Assembly: GCF_900115265.1 (NCBI RefSeq)
Contig: NZ_FOVU01000002.1
Coordinates: 248,001 to 312,000 of the forward strand
Source: Bradyrhizobium sp. Ghvi
GTDB taxonomy: Bacteria > Pseudomonadota > Alphaproteobacteria > Rhizobiales > Xanthobacteraceae
Length of the DNA stretch: 64,000 bases
Direction: 5' to 3'
Both the position numbers and the translations under genes were made by a program. Positions 54,977 to 64,000 of this stretch are shown here, one piece after another. Position 1 is the first letter of the stretch, and every line of letters starts with the position of its first letter. Under the pieces are notes generated by a model. It had not been told where the DNA came from and ran no database searches. It saw nothing but the letters and a program-made list of their open reading frames with translations.

Positions 54977-56056
54977 ATGAAGGCTGCTGTGCTCAAATCT
55001 TTCGGATCCCCGCTGGTCATCGAGGATGTCCCCGACCCCGTGCTTGGTACCGGCGAGGTGATCGTCGACGTCTTCGCCACCCGCGTGCTGTCCTATTCCA
55101 AGGAAGTGTTCAGCGGCGAACGCAATTACGCGCTGGATCTACCCGCCGTTCCAGGAGCCGGCGGGGTCGGACGCGTGCGCGCGATTGGCCCGGACGCAAC
55201 CAAATTGTCCGTCGGCGACTGGGTCATCTGCGATCCGACGGTTCGCTCGCGCGACGACGCGATCGCTCCCGACATTCACCTGCAGGGCGTGAGCGCGCGC
55301 GGCGAAGGCGGCATGAGGCTGCAGAAGTATTTTCATGACGGTTCCTTTGCCCAGCAGATGAGGGTGCCGACCGAGAACGTGACGCGGCTCGGCGAAATCA
55401 GCGAGGCAAAGGCCGCGCAATGGTGCGCGCTCGGAACCTTGCTGGTGCCCTATGGCGGCTTTCTTGCCGCCAAGCTCCAGCCCGGCGAGACCGTATTGGT
55501 GAGCGGCGCGACCGGCAATTTCGGCAGCGCAGCCGTGGCGGTGGCACTGGCGATGGGCGCGGCCTGCGTCGTTGCGCCGGGCCGTAACGAGAAGATGCTC
55601 GCCGAGCTCGTGCGTCGCCATGGCGCGCGTGTCAGGCCGGTGAAGCTGACCGGCAACGAGAACGACGATCGCGAGCTGATGAAGCGCGCGGCGCCCGGCC
55701 CGATCGACTGCGCGTTCGACATCATGCCGCCCTCCGTCTCGACGACGGTGGTCCGCGCCGCGATCACGACGGTGCGGCCCAATGGCCGTGTCGTGCTGAT
55801 GGGCGGCGTCAACATGCAGGGCGGCCCCGGCCTGGAGTTGCCCTACAACTGGATCATGCGCGAGTGCATCACGATTCACGGCGTCTGGATGTATCCGCCG
55901 GATGCCGCGGTTCGCCTGATCGCGCTGGTCCGCGCCGGCCTCTTGCGCCTCGATCACTTCGAGACGACGGCATTCGATCTCGATCACGCCAACGAAGCCG
56001 TGGCCCACGCGGCCGCCAATGCGGGCGCATTCAACATGACGGTGATCCGGCCGTAG
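54977..56056 (+). CDS. MDR superfamily alcohol dehydrogenase/quinone oxidoreductase
   Basis: A 359-residue medium-chain dehydrogenase. ATG 54977 follows GAGG by 8 bases; a GTG 9 bases earlier is possible. The N-terminal GroES-like fold (MKAAVLKSFGSPLVIEDVP) is present, but the catalytic-zinc GHE is replaced by AVPGAGGVGRV and no four-Cys structural zinc loop is seen, so a zinc-free reductase is likely. The Rossmann motif is VLVSGATGNFGSAAVAVA, giving an NADPH-type loop. Regulated presumably by the divergent MmyB-like gene. Substrate unknown. Confidence 0.88.
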   Translation: MKAAVLKSFGSPLVIEDVPDPVLGTGEVIVDVFATRVLSYSKEVFSGERNYALDLPAVPGAGGVGRVRAIGPDATKLSVGDWVICDPTVRSRDDAIAPDIHLQGVSARGEGGMRLQKYFHDGSFAQQMRVPTENVTRLGEISEAKAAQWCALGTLLVPYGGFLAAKLQPGETVLVSGATGNFGSAAVAVALAMGAACVVAPGRNEKMLAELVRRHGARVRPVKLTGNENDDRELMKRAAPGPIDCAFDIMPPSVSTTVVRAAITTVRPNGRVVLMGGVNMQGGPGLELPYNWIMRECITIHGVWMYPPDAAVRLIALVRAGLLRLDHFETTAFDLDHANEAVAHAAANAGAFNMTVIRP

Positions 56057-56184
56057 TTGGCCTGCCCGCTGCGGCGATGCGCCGGCGCAGCGGGTTTGCC
56101 TGTTATGTCAGATAGCTGGGAGACGTCACCCCTGATGTAGCCGGCCATGGCCGTCTACTGTGCATGGGGTTGTTTTCGCGCTTT

Positions 56185-56889
56185 CTATTCGAGCTCGATG
56201 ACCTGGCCGTTGGACAGCGACACGCGCCGGTCCATGCGCCCGGCGAGCTCCATGTTGTGGGTTGCGATCAGCATGGACACCTTGGTCGCCTTGACGAGCT
56301 GCATCAGGGCCTGGAACACGTGGTCGGCGGTGTGCGGATCGAGATTGCCGGTCGGCTCGTCGGCGAGCAGCACGCGCGGCGCATTGGCGACCGCACGCGC
56401 GATCGCGACGCGCTGCTGCTCGCCGCCCGACAGCTCGGCGGGACGATGGGTGATGCGGTCACCGAGCCCGAGATAGCCGAGGATCTCCTTGGCGCGCTTG
56501 ACGCTCTCGGACTTCTTCAGGCCGCGGATCATCTGCGGCAGCATCACGTTCTCCAGCGCCGAGAACTCCGGCAAGAGCCGGTGCGATTGGTAGACGAAGC
56601 CGATATCGCTGCGGCGGAGCTGGGTGCGCTCGATGTCGGGCAGCTGCGAGGTCGGCGAGCCGTTGACGTAGACCTCGCCGGAATCGGGCGCCTCGAGCAG
56701 GCCCGCGATGTGCAGCAGCGTCGACTTGCCCGAGCCTGACGGCGCGACCAGCGCGACCGACTGTCCTGCCCACAGCGCCAGTTTGGCGTTGTCGAGGATC
56801 GTCAGCGCCGCCTCGCCCTGCAGATACTGCCGTTTTATCTCGTGGAGATAGATGACCGGTACATCTTCCGCCCCCTGCTGCTGCTCCAT
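56185..56889 (-). CDS. lolD: Lipoprotein-releasing ATPase LolD
   Basis: A 234-residue ABC ATPase of the LolCDE system, which moves lipoproteins from inner membrane to LolA. Walker A is [12 protein letters not shown] near residue 47, signature [15 protein letters not shown], Walker [16 protein letters not shown]-loop [10 protein letters not shown]. The family-specific LolD sequence ([20 protein letters not shown]) is clear. It begins 7 bases after lolC. Confidence 0.95.
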   Translation of the reverse strand: MEQQQGAEDVPVIYLHEIKRQYLQGEAALTILDNAKLALWAGQSVALVAPSGSGKSTLLHIAGLLEAPDSGEVYVNGSPTSQLPDIERTQLRRSDIGFVYQSHRLLPEFSALENVMLPQMIRGLKKSESVKRAKEILGYLGLGDRITHRPAELSGGEQQRVAIARAVANAPRVLLADEPTGNLDPHTADHVFQALMQLVKATKVSMLIATHNMELAGRMDRRVSLSNGQVIELE

Positions 56890-56896
56890 CAGCCCC

Positions 56897-58177
56897 TCAC
56901 TCGTACCGCAGCGCTTCGACGGGATCGAGGCGCGCGGCGCGCCACGACGGATAGAGCGTCGCCAGGAACGACAGCGTCAGCGCCATGATGACGACGGCCG
57001 TGGTCTCGCCGACGTCGATCTCGGCGGGCAGCTTCGACAGGAAATAGAGCTCCGGCGAGAACAATTCCGTAGAAGTCAGCCAGGACAGAAATTGCCGGAT
57101 GGATTCGATGTTGAGGCAGATCACGAGGCCGACGAAGAAGCCGACCAGCGTCCCGACCACGCCGATCGAGGCGCCCGTGATCAGGAAGATCCGCATGATC
57201 GAGCCTTGCGAGGCCCCCATCGTCCTGAGGATCGCGATGTCGCTGCCCTTGTCCTTTACCAGCATGATCAGGCCGGAGACGATGTTGAGCGCCGCGACCA
57301 GCACGATCATGGTCAGGATCAGGAACATCACGTTGCGCTCGACCTGGAGCGCGTTGAAGAAGGTCGAGTTGCGCTGCCGCCAGTCGACCAGGAACACCGG
57401 CCGGCCCGCCGCCTCCGTCACCGACTTGCGGAAGGAGTCGATCTTGTCGGGGTTGGTGGTGAATACCTCGATCGAGGTGACGTCGCTGCTGCGGTTGAAA
57501 TAGGCCTGCGCTTCGGCCAACGGCATGAAGACGAAGCCGAGATCGTATTCGGACATGCCGATCTCGAACACGGCGACGATCTTGTACGGCTTGATGCGCG
57601 GCGTCGTGCCCATCGGCGTCACCGCACCCTTGGGCGCCACCAGCGTCACGCTGTCGCCGGCATGCAGCGACAGCTGGTCGGCGAGCCGCCGGCCGATCGC
57701 GACGCCCTGCCCGTCGTCGAAGCCCTCGAGCGAACCCTGCTTGATGTTCTTGGCGATCGAGGTGAGGTTGTTGAGATCGTCGGAGCGGATGCCGCGCACC
57801 AGCACGCCGGAGGCGTTCCAGGGCGAGGACGCCAGCGCCTGGCCATCGACGACCGGTGCGGCGAGCCGGATGCCATCGACCTGACTGATGCGCTCGGCGA
57901 CGTCCTTCCAGTCGGTCAGCGGCGATTCCAGCGGCTGGACAAGGATATGGCCGTTCAACCCCAGGATCTTGTCGAGCAATTCCTTGCGGAAGCCGTTCAT
58001 CACGGCCATCACGATGATCAGCGTGGCGACGCCGAGCATGATGCCGAGAAAGGAGAACCCGGCGATGACCGAGATGAATCCCTCCTTGCGGCGCGCCCGC
58101 AGATAGCGCGCCGACAGCATCCACTCGAAGGGCGCGAAAGGCGCGGTTTGAACGGTTTCGGTCATGGTTTCATCCAT
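56897..58177 (-). CDS. lolC: Lipoprotein-releasing permease LolC/LolE
   Basis: A 426-residue permease with four helices, FtsX/MacB fold. Start ATG 58177 gives [36 protein letters not shown] 58165 is an alternative. The first helix [30 protein letters not shown] precedes a large periplasmic domain (about 60-260), and three helices at the end flank EALRYE. Alphaproteobacteria have one LolC/E-type subunit forming a homodimer (LolF), so this is the sole permease gene here. Downstream of proS, upstream of lolD. Confidence 0.93.
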   Translation of the reverse strand: MDETMTETVQTAPFAPFEWMLSARYLRARRKEGFISVIAGFSFLGIMLGVATLIIVMAVMNGFRKELLDKILGLNGHILVQPLESPLTDWKDVAERISQVDGIRLAAPVVDGQALASSPWNASGVLVRGIRSDDLNNLTSIAKNIKQGSLEGFDDGQGVAIGRRLADQLSLHAGDSVTLVAPKGAVTPMGTTPRIKPYKIVAVFEIGMSEYDLGFVFMPLAEAQAYFNRSSDVTSIEVFTTNPDKIDSFRKSVTEAAGRPVFLVDWRQRNSTFFNALQVERNVMFLILTMIVLVAALNIVSGLIMLVKDKGSDIAILRTMGASQGSIMRIFLITGASIGVVGTLVGFFVGLVICLNIESIRQFLSWLTSTELFSPELYFLSKLPAEIDVGETTAVVIMALTLSFLATLYPSWRAARLDPVEALRYE

Positions 58178-58250
58178 CGCTCGATAATCCCATGATTCGG
58201 GGTCAATTGTGGCCGGATTGGCGGCCGCGGTATCGGGCGATGAACAATAT

Positions 58251-59570
58251 TCAGCCGACCAGACGCGCGACCGCGTCCGCTGGCGACATGGTCTCGCGGG
58301 AGCCGTCACTCCGCTTCTTGATCTCGACCTTGCCGTCGGCCAGCCCCTTCGGCCCGATCATGATTTGCCAGGGAATGCCGATCAGGTCGGCGGCCGCGAA
58401 TTTTGCGCCGGCGCGCTGGTCGGTGTCATCGTAAAGCACGTCGACGCCTTTGGCGGTGAGCTCGGCATAGAGCTTCTCGCAGGCAGCATCGACCGCAGCA
58501 TCGCCTTGCTTGAGGTTGAGAATTGCGACGCGGAATGGCGCCACCGCTTCCGGCCATTTGATGCCGGCATCGTCATGACAGGCCTCGATGATGGCACCTA
58601 ACAGGCGCGAAACGCCTACGCCGTAGGAGCCGCCATGGATTGGCACGTCGACGCCATCGGGGCCGGCCACCATCGCCCTCATCGGCTCGGAATACTTCGT
58701 GCCGAAATAGAAGATCTGGCCGACCTCGATGCCGCGGGTGTTCACCCGCTTCTCCGCTGGGACTTCCTGCTCGAAGCGCGCGGCATCGTGAACGTCCTCC
58801 GTCGCGGCATAAACTGAGGTCCATTGCTTGATGATCGGCGTCAGGTCGCTGTCGTAATCGACATCCTCTCCCGGGACCGGCAGGTCGAGCACGTCGCGAT
58901 TGATGAACACGCCGGATTCGCCGGTTTCGGCGAGCACGATGAACTCGTGGCTGAGATCGCCGCCGATCGGGCCGGTCTCGGCGCGCATCGGGATCGCCTT
59001 CAGCCCCATCCGCGCGAAGGTGCGCAAATAGGCGACGAACATCTTGTTGTAGGCGACGCGTGCAGCGGCCTCGTTGAGATCGAACGAATAGGCGTCCTTC
59101 ATCAGGAATTCACGGCCGCGCATCACGCCGAAGCGCGGGCGCTGCTCATCACGGAATTTCCATTGTATATGATAGAGATTCAGCGGCAGGTTCTTGTACG
59201 ACTTCACGTAGGCGCGAAAGATCTCGGTGATCATTTCCTCGTTGGTCGGCCCGTACAAAAGCTCGCGCTTGTGGCGGTCGGCGATGCGCAGCATCTCGGG
59301 GCCATAGGCGTCGTAACGGCCGCTCTCGCGCCAGAGGTCGGCGAGCTGGAGCGTCGGCATCAGCACCTCGATCGCACCGGACCGGTCCTGTTCCTCACGC
59401 ACGATCTGCTCGATCTTCTTGAGGACCCGGAAACCGAGCGGCAGCCAGGCATAGATCCCGGCCGCTTCCTGCCGGATCATGCCGGCGCGCAGCATCAGCC
59501 GATGCGAGACGATCTCCGCCTCTTTCGGATTTTCCTTCAAAATGGGCAGAAAGAACCGCGACAACCGCAT
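58251..59570 (-). CDS. proS: Prolyl-tRNA synthetase (short, no editing domain)
   Basis: A 439-residue class II synthetase. It begins [34 protein letters not shown] and has motif 2 ([36 protein letters not shown]) and motif 3 near [21 protein letters not shown]. Length is about 130 residues below E. coli ProRS because the editing INS domain is absent, as usual in alphaproteobacteria; a separate YbaK/ProX-type editor is not in the window. The anticodon-binding domain is at the C-terminus. Confidence 0.96.
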   Translation of the reverse strand: MRLSRFFLPILKENPKEAEIVSHRLMLRAGMIRQEAAGIYAWLPLGFRVLKKIEQIVREEQDRSGAIEVLMPTLQLADLWRESGRYDAYGPEMLRIADRHKRELLYGPTNEEMITEIFRAYVKSYKNLPLNLYHIQWKFRDEQRPRFGVMRGREFLMKDAYSFDLNEAAARVAYNKMFVAYLRTFARMGLKAIPMRAETGPIGGDLSHEFIVLAETGESGVFINRDVLDLPVPGEDVDYDSDLTPIIKQWTSVYAATEDVHDAARFEQEVPAEKRVNTRGIEVGQIFYFGTKYSEPMRAMVAGPDGVDVPIHGGSYGVGVSRLLGAIIEACHDDAGIKWPEAVAPFRVAILNLKQGDAAVDAACEKLYAELTAKGVDVLYDDTDQRAGAKFAAADLIGIPWQIMIGPKGLADGKVEIKKRSDGSRETMSPADAVARLVG

Positions 59571-59716
59571 GGCATGACTCTGGGAATCAGTGAGGAGTTG
59601 CAGTGAAACCGGATTGGGAGCGAAAACACAAGACCGGGAATGAGGAAAAGCCGCTAACGCGGCGGAATTCCTGTCATTTTTCCGTCGACTTCATGTCCAA
59701 CTTGAACCGTATCGAC

Positions 59717-61274
59717 TTATGGCGGCGCGACCTCGAGGTCGTCCTCGAGAGTAATCTTCTCGAACTCGCTCACCAGCGCGTCGATCCGCACGTGCCAGCG
59801 ACCGGCGAAGGGCAGCTCGACCTTGTGGACGTGCCAATAGCCGTCGGGCCCAAGTTCGGCGTCCCGCTCCATCGGCTCGATGCCGCGCTCCGGCAGGCTC
59901 AGCGTCAAGGTCGCTTCCTTGGCCTGTAGCGGCGTCGCCTCCCCGGTCATGAGCTGGAGCACGAAATCATCCACGCCGGCCTTGCCCGGGGACACTAACA
60001 CCTGGAACATCGCCTTGTCGGTGTGGATATGGATCGCCAGCGGCGTCTCGGGAATAATGGTCCGCGGCGGCGGCGTGAAGCGCCAGCCGGCGACGACCGC
60101 AAGGATGCCGAGCGCGGTCCCACATTCGAGCAGGATCGAGCGCTTGAGCCCGGGCGCGGCCGCTTGATCCTTTGCTAGCGCCGGAGTCAGTCGATAACGA
60201 TTGAGCGCGGCAAGCGCCAGCAAAGACGAGCGCGAGCTTGAGCGAGAGAATGAGGCCGTAGCTCGTCTCGACCAAGGCTTGCGGCTTTTCGAGCTGGATG
60301 ACCGCAAGCAGGAGGCCGGTCAGCGCGAGCGCGGCGACCACCGGCACAGCGATGCGCGAGAACCTATTCAGGAGCGGCAGCACCGCCGGATTCTGCTTCG
60401 ACAGGATCGCCGCAAGGGGCGCCAGCGCGCCGATCCAGAAAGCGACGGCGAGCCCGTGGACGAAGACCGCCGGCCTCGTCAACGCCTCAGGCGAGGCCGT
60501 CGCGGCGTGCCCGGTCATCGCGAGCGACAGGCCGACACCGGCAAACGCGATGGCCGCAAGCGCGCGCGCATACCACGCGCGGCCCAGCGCCATCAGTGCG
60601 AGCAGCATCGCTGCGAAGGCGACGAGCAAAGCCGGACCGGCGCTGGTTGCGAATGCGATCGTCCACGGGGCCGTCGTCATGAACGATGCAACCGGCAGAC
60701 CGAGGAGATCGAGACCCAACACGCCGAGAGAGACAACGGCGCTCGGCAGACCCACAAGGAGCGCCGTGCGCGCCACGCCCATGCCCGACATCGACCACGC
60801 AATCCAGCGGCCAAAGAACACGCCGCCAACGCCGACAAAAAGGCCAAGATAGAGGCCGACCCGCGATAGCCAGATCAGCGCGCTCAATCTTCCGTCCACG
60901 TTGCCAGGAGGCTGCGTGGCCGTCGGCGCGCCAACCGAAAAGATCACCGATCCTGCGACGGGATGCCCGTCCTGGGAGATCACCCGGTAGCTCACGACCG
61001 CAGTGCCCTGTGGCAAGTCCGGCGGCACGGCAACTGAAATGCTCTCGCCCGACATCGTGACGCGCACGTCGTCGCGCGCCCTGCCCGCGCCGTCGATCAA
61101 CTGGATCGCACCCGGGGTCACCGCCTCGTTGAAGCGCAGCTCCAGCGCCTTCGGTGCGCTTGCAAGGATGCTGCCGCTCGCCGGCTCGACCGAGATCAGC
61201 GCGGCATGCGCTGATGCGCCCGTCGAGGTGCCGACAAGGAAAAGCAGCGTCGCAAGCGCAGCAAGAAGACGCAT
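59717..61274 (-). pseudogene. CopC-CopD copper resistance fusion with a frameshift
   Basis: N-terminal: signal (MRLLAALATLLFLVG), then CopC domain HAALISVEPASGSILASAPKALELRF, followed by CopD helices (LIWLSRVGLYLGLFVGVGG, PAVFVHGLAVAFWIGALAPLAA, NRFSRIAVPVVAALALTGLLL). Near 60221 the frame changes: LKLALVF continues naturally as LLALAALNRYRLTPALAKD only in another frame. The tail (CGTALGILAVVAGWRFTPPP ... GRWHVRIDALVSEF) is a YtkA-like domain ending at 59717. Unshifted, the product ends about 84 unrelated residues later at 59967. Start ATG 61274 overlaps the DUF1775 stop by one base. May be inactive, or a sequence error. Confidence 0.85.
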
Positions 61275-61792
61275 TACGGCTTGGGCAGCAGTTTGACGCC
61301 AGGCGCCGGCGACTTGTCCTCGTGCGAAAGGGCCGCCCCTTCCGCCGGGATCTCGATCCAACGGCTGATGCCCTTCTCGCATTCCTGCACCACCGGAAAA
61401 TACAACGTCGTGTTCGGCTTCAGGGTGTCGGTCAGGAAGCTGCTGACGACAAACTCGTCGTAATTGTGGTCCGGCAACTTACCGCCGGACCAGACCACTT
61501 CCTTTACGCCCGAGGAGAGCTTGCTGCCGTGATAATCGTATTCAGTGGCATATTTGCCCTCGACGACATCGACGTTCCAGCCGGCCTTCGGCATGGGCTT
61601 CGCCGCGATGACCCCTTCGGGGATCTGCACGCGGAGCTTGACCGTCGGCGAGCCGGAGCAGCCGTGCGGCACGGCGAACACGGCCTTGTAGGATGCACCG
61701 ATCGTGGCCTGCTTGCCTTCCAGATAGACGTGCGCCGCCGCAGGCGATGTAGCCAGCGCAGCCATCACGATCAGCCAGTGTATCTTCAACAT
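61274..61792 (-). CDS. DUF1775 (YcnI-like) copper-associated protein
   Basis: A 172-residue exported protein: signal MLKIHWLIVMAALATSPAAA, mature HVYLEGKQATIGASYKAVFAVPHGCSGSPT. The mature N-terminal His is the copper ligand known for YcnI. The family pattern VPHGC, LPKAGWNVDV-like stretch and FPVVQECEKGISRWIEIP are present. Genes for DUF1775 proteins usually neighbour copCD and pcuC as here. It starts 31 bases after the PCuAC gene and its stop overlaps copCD. Confidence 0.92.
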   Translation of the reverse strand: MLKIHWLIVMAALATSPAAAHVYLEGKQATIGASYKAVFAVPHGCSGSPTVKLRVQIPEGVIAAKPMPKAGWNVDVVEGKYATEYDYHGSKLSSGVKEVVWSGGKLPDHNYDEFVVSSFLTDTLKPNTTLYFPVVQECEKGISRWIEIPAEGAALSHEDKSPAPGVKLLPKP

Positions 61793-61823
61793 GCTCGATT
61801 TCCCGGAGATGAGGTCACAGGCA

Positions 61824-62345
61824 TCACATCTTCATTCCCGAATGGTCGGGCATTTTCTTCATCATCGTGCCCCCACCACCAGGCGCCTGGGCACCGACGC
61901 CCTGGACATCGAGCGACACGACGACCTTGCCAGCCTTTTCGAACTCGAGCGTCACCGGCACCTTCTCGCCCTGCTTCAAAGGACCTTTCAGATCCTGGAG
62001 CATCAGATGATAGCCGCCGGGTGCGAGCTTCACGGTCTTGCCAGGCTCGACGACGAGGCCCTTGTCGAGCGGACGCATCTTCATCACGCCGTTCTCCGTC
62101 GTCATCTCATGGACGTCGGCCTTCCCTGCGATTTCCGCCGAGACGCCGACGAGCTTGTCGGGCGCCGCCCCCTTGTTCTCAATGGTCAGGAAGCCGCCTG
62201 CGACCTTGGCGCCGCTGGGCGTCGCGCGGCTCCAGGCTTGCGAGATCACGAGATCGCCTGCCTTAATGTCGTCGGCGCGGACTGGCGCTGCGATCACAAC
62301 GGCCGAAAGGGCCGACAGCGCAAAGAGACGTGAGAGAGTGTTCAT
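61824..62345 (-). CDS. Periplasmic copper chaperone PCuAC
   Basis: A 173-residue protein: signal MNTLSRLFALSALSAVVIAAPVRA and cupredoxin-like domain with the copper motif H-M-x10-M-x-M-(...)H-x-M: VHEMTTENGVMKMRPLD and GGYHLMLQDLK. The tail GGTMMKKMPDHSGMKM adds Met/His residues likely to bind Cu. PCuAC delivers Cu(I) to cytochrome oxidase or buffers copper. Start ATG 62345 chosen by the signal; 8 earlier codons look non-coding. Lies 41 bases after the TonB receptor gene. Confidence 0.94.
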   Translation of the reverse strand: MNTLSRLFALSALSAVVIAAPVRADDIKAGDLVISQAWSRATPSGAKVAGGFLTIENKGAAPDKLVGVSAEIAGKADVHEMTTENGVMKMRPLDKGLVVEPGKTVKLAPGGYHLMLQDLKGPLKQGEKVPVTLEFEKAGKVVVSLDVQGVGAQAPGGGGTMMKKMPDHSGMKM

Positions 62346-62386
62346 TCTGATTGCCTTCCTTGTTGCCATTGAGAGTGTTCCACCTG

Positions 62387-64000
62387 TCAGAACGTGTACT
62401 TGCCGGCCAGGACGAAAGTTCGTCCCGGGAATGGATGGAACAGGAAATACTGCTCGTTGAAGAGATTATCGATGCCGAAGTCGAACGCGAAATTCTTCGT
62501 CGCGTTGTAGTGGATCTTCAAGTCTACAACGAAAAAGTTATCGAAGGCGCCGTAGACGTGCGGAATGACATCCGAGTTGTCCAGCGTCGAATACTGCTTG
62601 CCGCTGTAGCGCGCCGCGACGGTATAGGCCCAGCTATCACTCGGCCGGTAAGTGACTCCGAACTTGGCGCGCCAGTCGGGCACGAAAGGCACGCGCTTGC
62701 CGACCACGCTGGTCGGACCTTTCCAGTTCGGATCTGAGATGATCCTGGAATCGACGTAAGTGACACTGCCGAAGACTTGCAGGCCGCTCACCAATACATT
62801 GTCCTGGTCGGCCGACAATTCGATACCTTGCATACGTATCGCCCCGACGTTGCTGACGGCCGTCTGTACCGACTGCGCTCCGCTCGCATCGGTCACCGTG
62901 GTCGATTGTGGGATCAATGCATTGTTGGTCCGCTCACCGAAAACGGTCAGCCGCACCCGCCCGTCGGTCCAGCGCCGCTCAAGATTAAGCTCGCCGGTGA
63001 AGTCCTGTTCTGGCGATAAGAGCGGATTGGCAAGATAGGTGACACCGCCGACGCTGATATTTTGGTAGAGCTCGGTCACCGTCGGGTAGCGGTAGGCTTC
63101 GCCGAAATTCGCGGTGACGTTCCAGTCCTTGTTGGGATCGAACGATAGCGATGCTTTGGGCGAGAAATTGGTCGAGGACAGCCCCGGCTGCCAGGTTGGC
63201 ACCGCCGATGTGATGACGCCGGTGCTTGTTGTCGTGGTGTTGAGGTTGAATCCCTCAACCGCCTGCCAGCTCTCCAGCCGTCCACCGAGCGTCAGCTTGA
63301 CGATGGGCGCAATCTTCCAAGCGTCCTGCACCCAGAGAGCCTCGGTGCGCGTCTCTCCGACGCCGGTCGAATAGAGCTGGCCATTGCCGGTGGAGGGCGC
63401 ATTGAACCAGACAGTAGAGGCATAGACCGGGTTCTCCAGCCGATAGCGGTCGCCGTGCACGCCAAAGCTGATTTCGTGCGGGCCATCGATGCCGAACGGA
63501 CGCCAGATGGCCTTGGCGTCGGCGTTCTGCCAGTTAGTGCCGTCCATCCGGGTCACCTTGCCATTCAGCGAATAGCCGAGGCCCGGCGACGCCACCACCG
63601 TGAACGGATTGACCAAGCTGTCCTGGAGATAGTTGTAACTCGAGGCCGCAAGGTCGAAGTCGAACACGCCCTTGGTATCGCTCTTGAGCGAGACAGCATT
63701 GCTCATGTGGAGCTGATCCCAGGTGTACCTGCTGCTCGCAAAGCTGCTGATGCCGCCGAACGTCGGCAAGCCCGTTGCGGTCGATCTGAGATAAGTCTGA
63801 GGATCGGAGGTCTGGTGATTGTTCCAGATGCCGAGCGAGTAAGTCGCCTGCACCCATGGCGTAACATCATAAGCGAGTCGCAAATTGCCGGAGGTCTGCT
63901 GTGAATACGCCAGTGCACCGGTGCCCACGACATTGGCCACGCCCCCGGTCTTGTTGAGCGCGGCAAAGCCGCCCGTCGTGCCGGCCGGGAACGAGGCGTT
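62387..64000 (-). CDS. TonB-dependent receptor, N-terminus beyond window edge
   Basis: The last 538 codons of a TonB-dependent receptor; the frame is open to the window edge and its start and plug lie beyond 64000. Beta-barrel features: alternating strands, aromatic girdle (W and Y clusters), RYTWDQLHMSNAV, QDAWKIAPIVKLTLGGRLESW, FSPKASLSFDPNKDWNVTANFGEAYRYPTVTELYQNI, and a C-terminal NEQYFLFHPFPGRTFVLAGKYTF ending in Phe. As first gene of an apparent operon with PCuAC, DUF1775 and CopCD, it is probably the copper (OprC/NosA-like) receptor; substrate is inferred from context only. Confidence 0.9.
   Translation of the reverse strand, partial: NASFPAGTTGGFAALNKTGGVANVVGTGALAYSQQTSGNLRLAYDVTPWVQATYSLGIWNNHQTSDPQTYLRSTATGLPTFGGISSFASSRYTWDQLHMSNAVSLKSDTKGVFDFDLAASSYNYLQDSLVNPFTVVASPGLGYSLNGKVTRMDGTNWQNADAKAIWRPFGIDGPHEISFGVHGDRYRLENPVYASTVWFNAPSTGNGQLYSTGVGETRTEALWVQDAWKIAPIVKLTLGGRLESWQAVEGFNLNTTTTSTGVITSAVPTWQPGLSSTNFSPKASLSFDPNKDWNVTANFGEAYRYPTVTELYQNISVGGVTYLANPLLSPEQDFTGELNLERRWTDGRVRLTVFGERTNNALIPQSTTVTDASGAQSVQTAVSNVGAIRMQGIELSADQDNVLVSGLQVFGSVTYVDSRIISDPNWKGPTSVVGKRVPFVPDWRAKFGVTYRPSDSWAYTVAARYSGKQYSTLDNSDVIPHVYGAFDNFFVVDLKIHYNATKNFAFDFGIDNLFNEQYFLFHPFPGRTFVLAGKYTF

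Overview
The window reads as chromosomal sequence of a high-GC alphaproteobacterium of the Bradyrhizobium / Nitrobacteraceae type. I infer this from codon use, from the conserved gene order trpD-trpC-moaC ... moeA-lexA-comEC ... gltX-gltA ... lpxB-lpxI-lpxA-fabZ-lpxD-bamA-rseP-dxr-cdsA-uppS-frr-pyrH-tsf-rpsB, and from protein families typical of that group. No database search was possible; family names come from motifs and remembered homologues. Most of the window is housekeeping sequence with accessory genes placed between conserved blocks.

Layout, left half. 1-1440 is the end of a tryptophan operon (trpD tail, trpC) plus moaC. 1595-8244 holds a membrane GGDEF/EAL c-di-GMP protein, a convergent periplasmic S41 processing protease, an FMN-dependent 2-hydroxyacid oxidase and a YihX-like HAD phosphatase. 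8512-13807 has moeA, lexA with an SOS box, a small conserved gene and comEC. 13906-16960 carries small genes, glnS and a quinone-reductase-like flavoprotein on the minus strand. 17028-19905 is gltX and gltA. 20006-27017 is an accessory block: an orphan gene, then a ROK repressor, a CUT1 sugar ABC transporter and a short-chain dehydrogenase. It looks like a self-contained sugar uptake and oxidation cassette with its own promoter-operator.

Middle. 27014-41965, all minus strand, is the large envelope and translation superoperon running from rpsB and tsf through pyrH, frr, uppS, cdsA, dxr, rseP, bamA, lpxD, fabZ, lpxA and lpxI to lpxB. Many junctions overlap by ATGA or GTGA. Together these genes make undecaprenyl phosphate, CDP-diacylglycerol, MEP-pathway isoprenoids and lipid A, and insert outer-membrane proteins. 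A strong promoter-like site lies upstream of rpsB.

Right half. 42175-44670 encodes a secreted caspase-fold protein that has lost both catalytic residues and carries a very long proline-rich tail. It is followed by a Tat-exported beta-carbonic anhydrase, a lipoprotein, dnaE, a 36-residue membrane microprotein and an Omp25-like porin. 51182-56056 is mixed accessory sequence: a decayed DUF3551-like gene, a transglutaminase-like protein, a secreted ClpP-fold protein, a regulator and a divergent oxidoreductase. 56185-59570 is lolD, lolC and proS. 59717-64000 is a copper-handling operon (TonB receptor, PCuAC chaperone, DUF1775, CopC-CopD fusion) whose last gene is broken by a frameshift.

No tRNA, rRNA, CRISPR array, transposase or integrase was recognised. 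The most distinctive items are the pseudo-caspase, the ClpP-like exported protein with ClpP-like Ser/His spacing, the operator-like repeats at two regulators, the microprotein and the frameshifted copCD.
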